DNA of 64,000 nt from Leptopterna dolabrata (lineage: Eukaryota; Arthropoda; Insecta; Hemiptera; Miridae). The DNA is taken from positions 49,099,144 through 49,163,143 of the forward strand of contig OX940979.1 of the NCBI GenBank assembly GCA_954871275.1, read 5' to 3'. Shown piece after piece: positions 12,216 to 23,305 of this stretch; position 1 is the first letter of the stretch; each line of letters begins with the position of its first letter. The position numbers were made by a program, and so were the translations under genes. The notes under the pieces are model-generated. The model had not been told where the DNA came from, made no database searches, and was given only the letters and a program-made list of their open reading frames with translations.

Positions 12216-13037
12216 TGTCGTAAGCCTTGGCGTAGGTTTACGACACGGCGGGTGGAAGGTAGAGTTGGTTTGGATAAGTAAAGGAGGTTGTCCTTAGAAG
12301 TCTTTTGCTAACGCCTCTCGGTTACCATAGCAGGTGCTAGAGGCAAGGGCGCCCCGCGGTTATCCCCACAGCAGGTGCCGGGAAGAAGGAGGCTAGCACC
12401 CCACGGTTATCATCACAGCAGGTGCTAGAGACAAGGGCGCCCCGCGGTTATCCCCACAGCAGGTGCCGGGAAGAAGGAGGCTAGCACCCCACGGTTATCA
12501 TCACAGCAGGTGCTAGAGGTAAGGGCGCCCCGTGGTTATCACCACAGCAGGCGCCGGGAAGAAGGAGGCTAGCACCCCATGGTTATCACCACAGCAGGTG
12601 CTAGGAGAGATGGAGGCGTCCCGCGGTTATCACCATAGCAGACGCCAGGAAGAGGGAGTCTTCTAGAAGGGAGAACCTGCGGTTACCACCACAGCAGGTG
12701 CAAGGACGGCTAGGAGAGAGAGAGAGAGAGAGAAAGAGAGGGTGAGAGAGAGAGAGAGAGAGCATAAGGAGGTCGAGAGAGAAGTCGTAAATCGGAGAGT
12801 CGTCGGTCGAATGAGGAGCTGGGCTAGCAGGGCTGTTTATAAAGGCCTCTTCCCCCTCTCTCCCGTCCACCAATGGCCGTTATGACCACTGAGGGGCGAT
12901 GGCGTTGGATGGAGGGGACCCTTCTCCTACTTTCCCCGAGGCGCCTCTCAGCTCGTCGTTCCCCTCGTTTATTTGGTTAAATCTTTACCTTATTACATAG
13001 GAGTGGTAAATGTAGAATTTTGAGGGGTACCACGACA
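12216..13037 (+). mobile_element. Solo LTR with internal minisatellite
   Basis: Starts TGTCGT and ends ACGACA, a perfect 6-bp terminal inverted repeat of the TG...CA type. It is flanked by the direct repeat CTAGGT at 12210-12215 and 13038-13043. Inside lie an 88-bp minisatellite, a GA-rich microsatellite (about 12713-12770) and a TATA-like TTTATAAAG at 12836-12844, followed by C/T-rich sequence. No gag, pol or second LTR lies nearby, so recombination to a solo LTR is the simplest reading. A related LTR with the same CACGACA end is at 54969-55480. The short frame on the reverse strand here is a by-product of the GA repeat. Confidence 0.65.
12333..12700 (+). repeat. 88-bp minisatellite (two 44-bp half-units)
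   Basis: The block GGTGCTAG recurs at 12333, 12421, 12509 and 12597, a spacing of exactly 88 bp. Each unit is two similar halves containing CGGTTATC..CACAGCAGG, so the basic module is about 44 bp. The last units are degenerate. Confidence 0.85.
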
Positions 13038-13043
13038 CTAGGT

Positions 13044-15879
13044 ATTTAGGATCGTTTACGAACTAAATCACTCACGACGATGAGGTCCGTTTAATTAATT
13101 GAGAAATTTGATTTCAACAAATCAACTTTGTTGAACTAGATTTTCATTCATTGCGAAGAGCCCATTGTTGCAGGAAGGACATGCTGTAGTTCTTTCTCCT
13201 CCTACACCTCTCTAATAACTGTCATTCGGCCACCATCAGAAATCCACTTTTGTCGATGCAAACACAAAAGGTAGAATGAGAAAAACCGTTCGAAAGAGGC
13301 GAAGCGAACACGAGTCCTTTTCTGGGGTCTACCCCTCAGATCAGTTGTATTGTTCAGGGTCATCGTTGCCACATTTTTCGTCCTTTGAATAAAACCTTGT
13401 ACGTGCTGTACCCCTATCTTGAGGTTATCTGAATTACAAGATCCCGAGCAAAGTGAAGTAACTGCTGCTGCTTTTGTTGACTGTCGACGGCTGTTCCTTT
13501 TTTTTCGTAGACGAGGAGGGTCTGGCCAAACAACAATAATGACATGGCACGGGAGTGAGGTACGAAGGATGAAGGTGAGTTGTCCCTGTACATTATAGAA
13601 TTCACATGAAAGCGAAATTACGACTTCCATACGAGAGCTACGATAGGGTTACAATGGAGTAGAAAAAAATATTGTTTTTCTTATGGTAAGGCCCCTAGGT
13701 CTTAACACTACCATAGCAAATCATAAAAAACGCAGTACATACATATTGTGTTATGCGTAACAGATAGACAAGTATCTATAATTGAAAAATCAACCTACCT
13801 GATTGGGTAGGTTGATTATGGTTATATTAGGTAGGGACGAGATTTGTTGATTAGTCAATGGGTGGGACGTAGGTATTTATTGTAGGTGTAAGTTTTATAT
13901 GTGAATATGTCTTGCAGCGCCATAGTGGTCGATTAATTTTTCATGCCTACCTAATAATCAAAGTTTCTCATAAAATTTATTTACCTAAGGGGCGTTTAGA
14001 CGTCATTCATTTCCAAGAATGTAAAGAAGATCCTTAGCTGTATCTTTAGAACAAGATTAGGAGTGACAACAATGAAACGCTACATAGTTAGAAGAATGAC
14101 CAGCTTATGAAATTTGATTTCTGTAGGTAGCGGATTACCTAGCGAAGCGAGATAACGTTGCTTCTAATATAGTGATCGGTGCTTATCAGTCTGTCTTTCT
14201 GTACGAAACAACTTCAAACGTCAACCTACCTGGTTCCGTGGGTTATCAGCTCATCAGCATAATGATCCGTGCTTTCCTGGTTCACACAATATAATATTAT
14301 AGTACTTACATCGAAGTGAACCGTTTTCACAATGGATTAACCTTTTTCACTTTCAATTAAACTCAAGTAGGGAAGAAGAGTGGATATGGAAAGAAAATGA
14401 GCGTAGAGTAGTAATAGGAATCAGCAGTAGGTAGGTAGGTACCTACCTACGTGTACATTCTGCATAAGGCCAATACCTTCTCTGTGCCGCGAATAACTCC
14501 GTAATGAGCAAACAGCGTTTGTTTACATCAAAATTATCTACATATTTGTTAATTAGCTATCAACATAATTTGCTAATTTGTTAACTTGAAAATATGCCGA
14601 ATTTGCCAATGAAATAATTAATGGTATCACTAAAAGTGAAAAAGGTTTACTTAAATAATGTGGAAAAGGTTCGATTGATAACGAAAAAGATTTAATTGAA
14701 AATACTGTATGTATAAGCATCCTCTTCTAGTAGGTAATTATCCATTCATTCAGTAACCAACGTTCCTTGGCAAAGGCATTTGAATAACTCGGAAAATGTT
14801 CTACTTTTCGCGCGTTAAATGGGTGTTCAGATTGGTAGCTGCACAAAAAAAAAGAAGAAGAAACCGACTGTCTGGTGTAAGTCATACAACGGATTGCGTG
14901 ATGTAGCCCATTTCGACATTTGGGGTGCATGACGCACGGTATCTTTAATCAACGTAGATTTGGAGACACGTTTTCACCCATTTCCGATAGCTACGTAAGT
15001 ACCTACCTACCTACCACACTGAAATTTTGTTTAAATTCCAATAGACATCAAAGAACCACTGGGATGAATCTGCTGTCCTTACATATTACTGACATTGTAG
15101 ATTGAAGTTGTGAAGAACGCAGGTCTCCGCTTTAGGTACTATACCTAATACCTATGTAACATAATATTTTCTTTGTTGAAAATGAATCTTCATTAACTTG
15201 GCGCACGGATCAACTAAAGAAATGTGAAACGTCATCGCGTACAAAAGACTGTATCCGTCTTTGAAAGATTAGGATCGGGGTCAGGGAAAATCGTTCTACG
15301 AGAACTAAAAGGTTCAGATCTTAATATAGATTCCTACGGAGTAGTTAAGCATGAATCATACACATTCAAGGGCAAGCGCCACAGCTAGGTAAGTAGAAAC
15401 CATCCTTCTTGAAAAGCCAAACCAAAGTTCTATTCAATTTTCGATGTATGAGTTGAAAATAGGAACTTAAATCTTTTGAAAAATCTGGTACCTACGTGCC
15501 CACTATTACCAAAATATCTTTACTACACAGAACAACTCGACAGTATCATAGAAGAGATGTTTTAGTCATTATTTTTTAATTCAGTAGGTACCTGTCTAAT
15601 GATAATAATGTTGAGCGTAGACTTGATACTTACGTAGGTATGTACTTACCTCATGTTGTTCACGGCCGTAAGATCATAGATCTATAAGCCTTCCGCGATG
15701 ATACGCAGTGCACGATAGAATTTAGTATCTACCTACAACTTATCATTGCTACTTCTGATAATTCAAACGTCTGGTCCCAAATAATTCGTAACAGAAGTGT
15801 CGCAACGCTAGGTTAGTAGTGGTACTGGTTACAGGTAGTTAAGGGAGTAAAAATTAGAATACCTACCCAATACAAGTTA
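13044..15879. other. Unassigned sequence with one strong hairpin
   Basis: No gene recognised. The longest frame, 142 codons on the minus strand at 13202-13630, has no family features. A perfect 12-bp hairpin (AATCAACCTACC ... GGTAGGTTGATT) lies at 13788-13817. A long TAGGTAGGTACCTACCTA palindrome lies at about 14430-14450. Confidence 0.4.
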
Positions 15880-15997
15880 CATCTTACAAGTTTAACTTTG
15901 TAGTGTAGGGATAATTGTAATTTCATTTATATTGCACACTATGAGGGAACCCTGTTCCTATGTACTTTGCAAATAAATAAATAAATAAAATAAATAA
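15880..15997 (+). repeat. Possible LINE 3' end with (AAAT)n tail
   Basis: Ends in CTTTGCAAATAAATAAATAA and further AAAT units at about 15967-15997. That resembles the simple-repeat tails of CR1/Jockey-type LINEs. No coding remnant lies upstream, so this is only a 3'-UTR-like scrap. Confidence 0.3.
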
Positions 15998-16262
15998 TTG
16001 CCATTATTATGCATGAGAGCGGCGATAAAGTTCAATTCTTGTGACGAACGCAATACTATGAACACTGCTGCTCAGGATTAACACTGGTGGATGATTGATG
16101 ATTATTTTTGAGCCGTCATAATATACGTATATAACGCCTCGTCTTGAAAAATTAGCGATTAGTTAATTAATTAATAGGTTTTTTTGTCAAGGTGTGGGAA
16201 TATGGGGAGGTCACCAGTCAGCTGGGTCGCACACGGAACAGTCTCCATAGGCGTAACTAATA

Positions 16263-16282
16263 GGGGGGGGGGGGGGGGGGGG
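16263..16282 (+). repeat. Poly-G run of 20
   Basis: Twenty consecutive G residues. Similar runs occur at 39901-39918 and 62365-62390, and a run of 19 C at 18621-18639. Confidence 0.9.
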
Positions 16283-17366
16283 CTTAGGAAGAACTGATTT
16301 TCCACCCTCCCAAAATTTTACCTACTTTTCCCGTGGCCAAATTTATTTCATTTTCAGAAACCCATTCATCATAACTTCATAACATTATAGTAGCCGCCAC
16401 TAATACGAGCTACGAGCCCATCGTTCCTAAGGGGCAAAATCCGCAAAGCAGGATTGTTACTACTTAAAAAGCCACCTTGGGTAATGAGTTCGATCCCGCG
16501 TCAGGACAGTTATTTGCCCCTTAAATCACTATTTTTATCGTGTTTGGAGGAAAAGTCCCAGTCGTGCAGCATGACCTCATGAACAAATTTTTGTATGAAA
16601 CAACGATTTTTGATGACTTTTTAACTGATTTTTTAACTTTAAAAGTTCAAATTCGAACAGTTTTTGGAGTGCCTATATTTCAAACGTTCAAATTAATGAG
16701 AGTATTCAACTTTTTTGTGCATAAATAGTGCTTTCCTTCCAACTCATCCTTTCTTATGTGATTATTGATAGGTACGCCTGAAATGTTCAAGCAAGTTAAA
16801 CCAGCAACACTCTCCAGCAGTATTGCGAATACCTGGCCTTCCGAATACCTGGACATACCTGACCTTTCGAATACCTGAATACACCAACATAGAGATAGGT
16901 AATTATGTAGTTGATTGAACTGTTGACAAAGAATTTGCCCACTGTTTACATATATCATGTAGGTACCTACTATAAGCTGGATCAGCCGTGCGTTGCTCAG
17001 ATTATCATTTTTAGGGTTAGACTGATTCATTCCGAAACAAACTAACTGTTGAGGCGGGAGTTAATATGTTAATACGTTCTGTAATTTGTATATTATTTTG
17101 CACAGGTGTCTTGTTACGAGTACATTATTGATCCCAGTTTTGGCTGGTTGACTGATTGCTGGATTTGATTGTAACCCTTTATTCATCTTCATTTCCCTTA
17201 CTCATCTTACGTTTATCATTTACATTTTTATTACACTGCTAGAAGTTGCGACATTCCTCAAAACTGGAAAAAGCACGGAAAACCTGCCAAAAATATTATG
17301 ATTACAGAGGTACGAACTAAATCACTCGCGAAGAAACCGTGGAAACCCATTTCCAGATAAACATAT
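16283..17366. other. Unassigned sequence
   Basis: No supportable gene. A short GGGTAAT..GTTCGATCC stretch near 16480-16496 resembles a tRNA B box but has no matching A box. The 116-codon minus frame at 16680-17030 has no family features. Confidence 0.35.
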
Positions 17367-18040
17367 AACGCTGCAAATTATTACACAACGGTTTATTATT
17401 TTCCTGTATCGATGTCCCTTCGCGCTGATCACTGTTTTCTGCGGTCAGTACCTACCCTCGAGCACCCCCCAGGAAAGCCCTAAATCGAGTACTGGAGCCA
17501 GCGGGGCAATCAAATTTCATAAATATGCGGGTTTTTTCAATTCAAGATAAATTTATTGTATGCAAAATTCATTATTGTTGGGAAAGTAGAAGGTAGAAAT
17601 ATGCGATGGAATCAAGAATTCTATCATTAATTATTTGCTGTTATTCATGAAGTATAAGGTTTGTTCAAGTTACCGAAGTAACTATGAACAAAATCCAAAG
17701 GAGCCATCATTCTTCAAATGAAATAATACCACGGAACAATCAACTCGATTTCATACAGCCATGCGTGATTATAATCAGGTGTTCTCTAGCAATGATATCT
17801 GGGCTGGATTTATACCGTTTCATTCAGGATCATGCTGACGAAGCTTTTCGGTGCAAACGAACGGCTGGACGTACAATTCTCTGGGTGTTCTCAAAAAATG
17901 CTCAAGTTTGTGATCAATTTAAAAACGTTAAAAAACAATACCCTTCTACTGAAACATTTTGAGCTGTTTGAAAAACATTTCAACCCCTATATTTCACTCC
18001 CTATAGATGACTGACAGCCTCGCGGACCAACTAGATCCTC
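17367..18040 (+). repeat. RepA family copy, diverged
   Basis: Short RepA variant at the start (AACGCTGCAAATTATTACAC at 17367), then the RepA middle block (TGATTATAATCAGGTG near 17766, GAACGGCTGGACGTACAAT near 17859), ending near 18040. The 18-bp units are missing. More diverged than the copies at 9.4 and 32.4 kb. Confidence 0.65.
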
Positions 18041-20141
18041 TGTTAGTTTTATTTTTTTACACAGGTAGCTCGAAAAGGCCTCACCCGATGCGAAATTCAT
18101 TTGTTTATTCATGTGAATAGTGTATTAATTTATGGGCATAAAGCCCAATACTGCTACGACTGGAATTATATAGGTAGGTACCTAATCGAAAATAATATTC
18201 GAAGTAGATTTCTCCATTCAGACTGTTTTATAACAGTTAAGAGGTAAGCACCGATGAATTTACAACAGCGCCCCAACGATATAATGCTTGTTTTCATGTA
18301 GTAGATAATATATTACTATAACCTTTGTGAAGCAGTATGCGAGAGGTTTCATTAGGCAAACATGAAGCACAAAAATGATATTAGTATGAAGATGAATATG
18401 AAAATATCCTGTTGAGAAACGCATTACAGCGGATGTCCCTTATGGTGTATAATAGATCACCCTCACTCATAGCAGATAGTTAGGATCTTCAGGCCAGCTT
18501 CCCCCCTCTTCCCCACAACATAGTGCACAACCAAAACGATTTCTGAATCAAACTAATAACCACCCATAAATCGGTTGAGAATACGGAAGAGGAAGATTTG
18601 CAGAAAATTTAGCGTTCTCTCCCCCCCCCCCCCCCCCCCAACCACTCCATTATAGAAATAAATGTCGAAATTCCGGTGACGTAGTTGCACAACTACATTG
18701 AATTCTGCGTCAACCAAAAAAGAAACACGTCTGTTAAGAATTAAGCCCTGGGCCGCGCACACAATATTTAATCGAAGACCCAGTGTTTTCGCAGCATTAA
18801 CCCCCTTTCCACCTTACAGAAGTAAATTTCGAAATTCCGGCGGCGTAGAACGAAGTTATACAAATTTTTCAGCACCACACAAAAAAAAACCACGGAAATC
18901 GGTTCAGAACTGCAGCCTGGGCAGCGAACACAAGTTTCTGTCACACGCACACACACAGATATATACCAATGGTTTTTTTCACGGATTAGGATTCAAGATG
19001 GTCTGAAACGGATTTGAATGTGATTCTTTTCATTATCGGGTGAGTGTTGTCCTCTTCTGACCAGATCATATACAAAAGGACGTCTCTTACTGCTGAGGGA
19101 AGACCCACACAAAAAATCTCTTCTTATTTCTACCACACAACGAAGAAGATCGTAAAAAACCATTGATGGAGGTTCTTATAACACAGCAGGCAATCGAGCG
19201 TCTGTCAAGTTGAAATAAGAACATCTTGAGAATCCCTATTGTCGAGTTCAATGCAGTAAGTGGCCAGATGCTTCATGACTTTTGAAAATATCGACGGATC
19301 CTTCGTGTCTTGCGATGTGACCCGTTACCTGTTATGAAATACTAATCGATTTAGTAAACACTTACTGCCTCCATGAAGACCTTGGAGCCAAATATGAATC
19401 ATAATGCTAGTACCACTCGTTACCGCCGAAATTCGTATTTGATTTGTCCAACATGGTCCAGTAGAATTTAATTAGAATTTGAAGGTTTGCGCATGCGCAC
19501 GTGAAATCCTTGCAGCGCTCATAACAGAACGAAAGCTTGTAATGAGCTTGTAATTGCTTGTAATGAGCTGAAACCGACGGATAGAAGAGGGTTACCTCTG
19601 TCTAATATTATGTACATAAATTTAGACAAATGATAGTACCAAAGCGCCATCGCGGTAAACGCCCATAATTATACTCTTTTATTATCTTTTATAGATGTTT
19701 TAGTGGGTAGCTGTACAATTTGTACACAAAGAAATTTTTAGCGGGAGTGTGGTACGAACTAGCCCGGTGTCGAAGCCACAAATCTAACAAATCACCCACT
19801 GTTTGACCTTGTTGTAGGTTCCGTTGTATAATAATATAATTGGGATTGTTGAGATAGGAAGGTACGGGGACTTCCGTATGCCATTAACCAGAACGTAGAA
19901 AAGTGGAGTTGATTCCCTGATTCCCTCTATACATGGCAAAACCAATGGCCAAACGTAGATGCACAAAACACGTCCTTTTTATCCCTGCGTTAAAACAGGA
20001 CGTTATCTATGATTTTATCCCAAGTTATTCAGTTCGACGAAGAAGATCACAAGAAAATTCGAATTTTGAGTTGATACAAATTTCTAGATATCTGCATTCA
20101 AGCAAGGTTCAGACACCCCCAGTTCGAAGTAAAAACTAGAG
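18041..20141. other. Unassigned sequence with a local duplication
   Basis: No gene recognised. About 18600-18690 and 18780-18870 are diverged duplicates sharing TCGAAATTCCGG and a GCGTAG-like block; the first contains a 19-C run. The last six bases before the large element (20142-20147) are its target duplication. Confidence 0.4.
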
Positions 20142-20147
20142 GGCATT
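20142..20147 (+). repeat. Target site duplication, left (GGCATT)
   Basis: GGCATT immediately precedes the first base of the left arm and is repeated directly after the last base of the right arm. The flanks beyond it are unrelated. Confidence 0.75.
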
Positions 20148-20311
20148 AGTAGATAGAATAGATACGTTCTGGAACAGTGGTCACCCTGCGAAGGTCACGG
20201 GATACTAAACCCGCACGACACCAGACCCGCGATCCGCGGCCTCAGCTCCCCCTCCACCCCTTCACCATCATCGTAACAGGCATGGCGAGTAAAATTTTGG
20301 TCATCAGGAAC

Positions 20312-21536
20312 GCGGATTTCAATTATCGGTGTACTTTGGAGGTGCGGGTGGTGGTTGGACAGGAGTGGGGGTAATTAAATGAGCTTTCCCATTCTTTCAG
20401 TATAAAATCGGGAAAAAGAGGTTTCTGTATGTAAAATTCACGCGGATTTCAATTATCGTTGTACTTTTGAGGTGCGGGTGGTGGTTGGACAGGAGTGGGG
20501 GTAATTAAATGAGCTTTCCCATTCTTTCAGTATAAAATCGGGAAAAAGAGGTTTCTGTATGTAAAATTCACGCGGATTTCAATTATCGTTGTACTTTTGA
20601 GGTGCGGGTGGTAGTTGGACAGGAGTGGGGGTAATTAATGAACTTTCCCATTCTTGCAGTATAAAATCGGGAAAAAGAGGTTTCTGTATGTAAGTCACGC
20701 GGATTTCAATTTTCGTTGAACTTTTGAGGTCCGTGGGGTGGTTGGACAGGAGTGGGGGTAATTAAATGAACTTTCTCATTCTTGCAGTATAAAATCGGGA
20801 AAAAGAGGTTTCTGTATGTAAAATTCACGCGGATTTCAATTATCGGTGTACTTTTGAGGTGCGGGTGGTGGTTGGACAGGAGTGGGGGTAATTAATGAAC
20901 TTTCCCATTCTTGCAGTATAAAATCGGGAAAAAGAGGTTTCTGTATGTAAGTCACGCGGATTTCAATTTTCGTTGAACTTTTGAGGTCCGTGGGGTGGTT
21001 GGACAGGAGTGGGGGTAATTAAATGAACTTTCTCATTCTTGCAGTATAAAATCGGGAAAAAGAGGTTTCTGTATGTAAAATTCACGCGGATTTCAATTAT
21101 CGGTGTACTTTTGAGGTGCGGGTGGTGGTTGGACAGGAGTGGGGGTAATTAAATGAACTTTCCCATTCTTTCAGTATAAAATCGGGAAAAAGAGGTTGCT
21201 GTATGTAAGTCACGCGGATTTCAATTTTCGTTGAACTTTTGAGGTCCGTGGGGAGGTTGGACAGGAGTGGGGGTAATTAAATGAACTTTCTCATTCTTGC
21301 AGTATAAAATCGGGAAAAAGAGGTTTCTGTTTGTAAAATTCACGCGGATTTCAATTTTCGTTGAACTTTTGAGGTCCGTGGGGTGGTTGGACAGGAGTGG
21401 GGGTAATTAAATGAACTTTCTCATTCTTGCAGTATAAAATCGGGAAAAAGAGGTTTCTGTATGTAAAATTCACGCGGATTTCAATTATCGGTGTACTTTT
21501 GAGGTGCGGGTGGTGGTTGAACAGGAGTGGGGGTTC
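20312..21536 (+). repeat. Outer 130-bp satellite array, left arm
   Basis: Ten monomers of 127-132 bp, recognisable by CGCGGATTTCAATT at about 20312, 20444, 20574, 20699, 20828, 20955, 21085, 21215, 21343 and 21473. Two monomer types alternate: type A with TTATCGGTGTAC and GGTGCGGG, type B with TTTTCGTTGAAC and GGTCCGTGG. The order is A A A B A B A B B A. Each monomer contains TATAAAATCGGG preceded by TTCTCATTCTTGCAG and followed by CTGTATGTAA. Confidence 0.9.
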
Positions 21537-21728
21537 CCACAATCTAATTTTTTTAACTTGAGATTGGTTTCCACATTTATTTTCATACCTTTCAAAACTT
21601 GCTCGTTGTTGGAGTTGAAACTCTTTTCCGCAGTACTTACATTCCAGATTGCCACGGCATTCCAGAATATGCCTCAAGTATTGACTGATGGGTATCACAT
21701 TTAAACACTTTTCACAAACACTATTCAT
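21351..21728 (-). CDS. Small zinc-finger-like protein, left copy
   Basis: Frame of 125 codons. The N-terminus has a C2HC-type finger (Cys5, Cys8, His20, Cys24) directly followed by a second one (Cys30, Cys33, Cys52) in which the expected His is Tyr48, so the second site is probably defective. From about residue 66 on the protein is encoded by satellite monomers, so the C-terminal half is not native to a zinc-finger family. The start ATG overlaps the end of a 72-codon frame upstream. Such fingers bind nucleic acid or protein; no function can be assigned. It could also be an exon or a captured gene fragment. Confidence 0.4.
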   Translation of the reverse strand: MNSVCEKCLNVIPISQYLRHILECRGNLECKYCGKEFQLQQRASFERYENKCGNQSQVKKIRLWEPPLLFNHHPHLKSTPIIEIRVNFTYRNLFFPILYCKNEKVHLITPTPVQPPHGPQKFNEN

Positions 21729-22248
21729 TTTGATGAGAGAGTTGTTCCCGTGTTGTTGTCACGTCGAAGTCAAACACTGAACTGATTACAATTGGAGACG
21801 ATTTATCCTTAATATAATGAGTAACCGCAACCTCGCGGTTGTTGCTATCAGCTTCCACCTCACTCTGACGCCAATAGGCTGGATTTCGCACAACTTTTAC
21901 ATCCTTATATCCTTTCTGTGAACAATCCTGCATACACACGCATTAAGCTGCTTACAACGCTAAAGCCTCCTTTTGGCCGCCCCTCACCTTGGTCGGGTAG
22001 GTCGGTAGGTTGTTGATCATTATAATATCGAGATTTAACAAAAACGGAACTGATTGTGCTGAACGTCGACCTTTCCATTCGTTTTAATGAGCGATTTCGC
22101 ACATCTTTTTAGGTGTTTAATACTTTTTTTTTTTTAAAGGGCAATATCCTCATCTCATTTACTTTAATGTTTCCCACAGTTGAAATTTTGTTTTCCCTTA
22201 CCGTATAATCTACGTATAATCATCTTTTAAAACTACGCTGTTCAACTG

Positions 22249-22321
22249 GCTTCCATAGCCTACTGGTTAGCATCGGTGACTCATAATCAGAAGATGGAGG
22301 GTATGAATCTTCCTGACGACC
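22249..22321 (+). other. tRNA-Met-like sequence, left arm
   Basis: TAGCCTACTGGTTAGCATC (22256-22274) matches a tRNA D-arm and A box. CTCATAATCAGAAG follows with a CAT anticodon in a seven-base loop. GGAGG and CTTCC can form a T stem around GTATGAAT. The acceptor stem does not pair and the T loop is one base too long, so a working tRNA is unlikely. It may be a pol III promoter relic. Confidence 0.4.
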
Positions 22322-22365
22322 AAAATTTTACTCGCCATGCCTGTTACGAAGATGGCGAAGGGGGG

Positions 22366-23305
22366 AGGGGGAGTGGGGGTAATTAAATGAACTTTCTCAT
22401 TCTTGCAGTATAAAATCGGGAAAAAGAGGTTTCTGTATGTAAGTCACGCGGATTTCAATTTTCGTTGAACTTTTGAGGTCCGTGGGGTGGTTGGACAGGA
22501 GTGGGGGTAATTAAATGAACTTTCTCATTCTTGGAGTATAAAATCGGGAAAAAGTGGTTTCTGTATGTAAAATTCTCGCGGATTTCAATTTTCGTTGAAC
22601 TTTTGAGGTCCGTGGGGTGGTTGGACAGGAGTGGGGGTAATTAAATGAACTTTCTCATTCTTGCAGTATAAAATCGGGAAAAAGAGGTTTCTGTATGTAA
22701 AATTCACGCGGAGTTCAAGTTTCGTTGTACTTTTGAGGTCCGTGGGGTGGTTGGACAGGAGTGGGGGTAATTAAATGAACTTTCCCATTCTTGCTGTATA
22801 AAATCGGGAAAAAGAGGTTTCTGTATGTAAAATTCACGCGGATTTCAATTTTCGTTGAACTTTCGAGGTCCGTGGGGTGGTTGGACAGGAGTGGGGGTAA
22901 TTAAATGAACTTTCTCATTCTTGCAGTATAAAATCGGGAAAAAGAGGTTTCTGTATGTAAAATTCTCGCGGATTTCAATTTTCGTTGAACTTTTGAGGTC
23001 CGTGGGGTGGTTGGACAGGAGTGGGGGTAATTAAATGAACTTTCTCATTCTTGCAGTATAAAATCGGGAAAAAGAGGTTTCTGTATGTAAAATTCACGCG
23101 GATTTCAATTTTCGTTGTACCTTTGAGGTCCGTGGGGTGGTTGGACCGGAGTGGGGGTAATTAAATGAACTTTCTCATTCTTGCAGTATAAAATCGGGAA
23201 AAAGAGGTTTCTGTATGTAAAATTCACGCGGATTTCAATTTTCGTTGTACCTTTGAGGTCCGTGGGGTGGTTGGACAGGAGTGGGGGTAATTAAATGAAC
23301 TTTCT
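22366..23305 (+). repeat. Inner 130-bp satellite array, left arm
   Basis: Seven monomers plus a partial, nearly all type B, with CGCGGATTTC (one CGCGGAGTTC) at 22448, 22578, 22708, 22838, 22968, 23098 and 23228, a strict 130-bp period. The Rep-like gene runs into this array and ends there. Confidence 0.9.

Noticed and set aside
12601..12873. 90-codon minus frame with Ser/Leu repeats
   Set aside because: It results from the GA microsatellite within the solo LTR.
13202..13630. 142-codon minus frame as a host gene
   Set aside because: No recognisable domain, no splice context and an unremarkable length for chance in 64 kb.
16440..16505. tRNA or SINE suggested by GTTCGATCCC
   Set aside because: The B box is good but no A box lies at the right distance and no stems form.
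20312..21536. 130-bp array as a CRISPR array
   Set aside because: Whole monomers are conserved without variable spacers, the period is too long and the context is eukaryotic.
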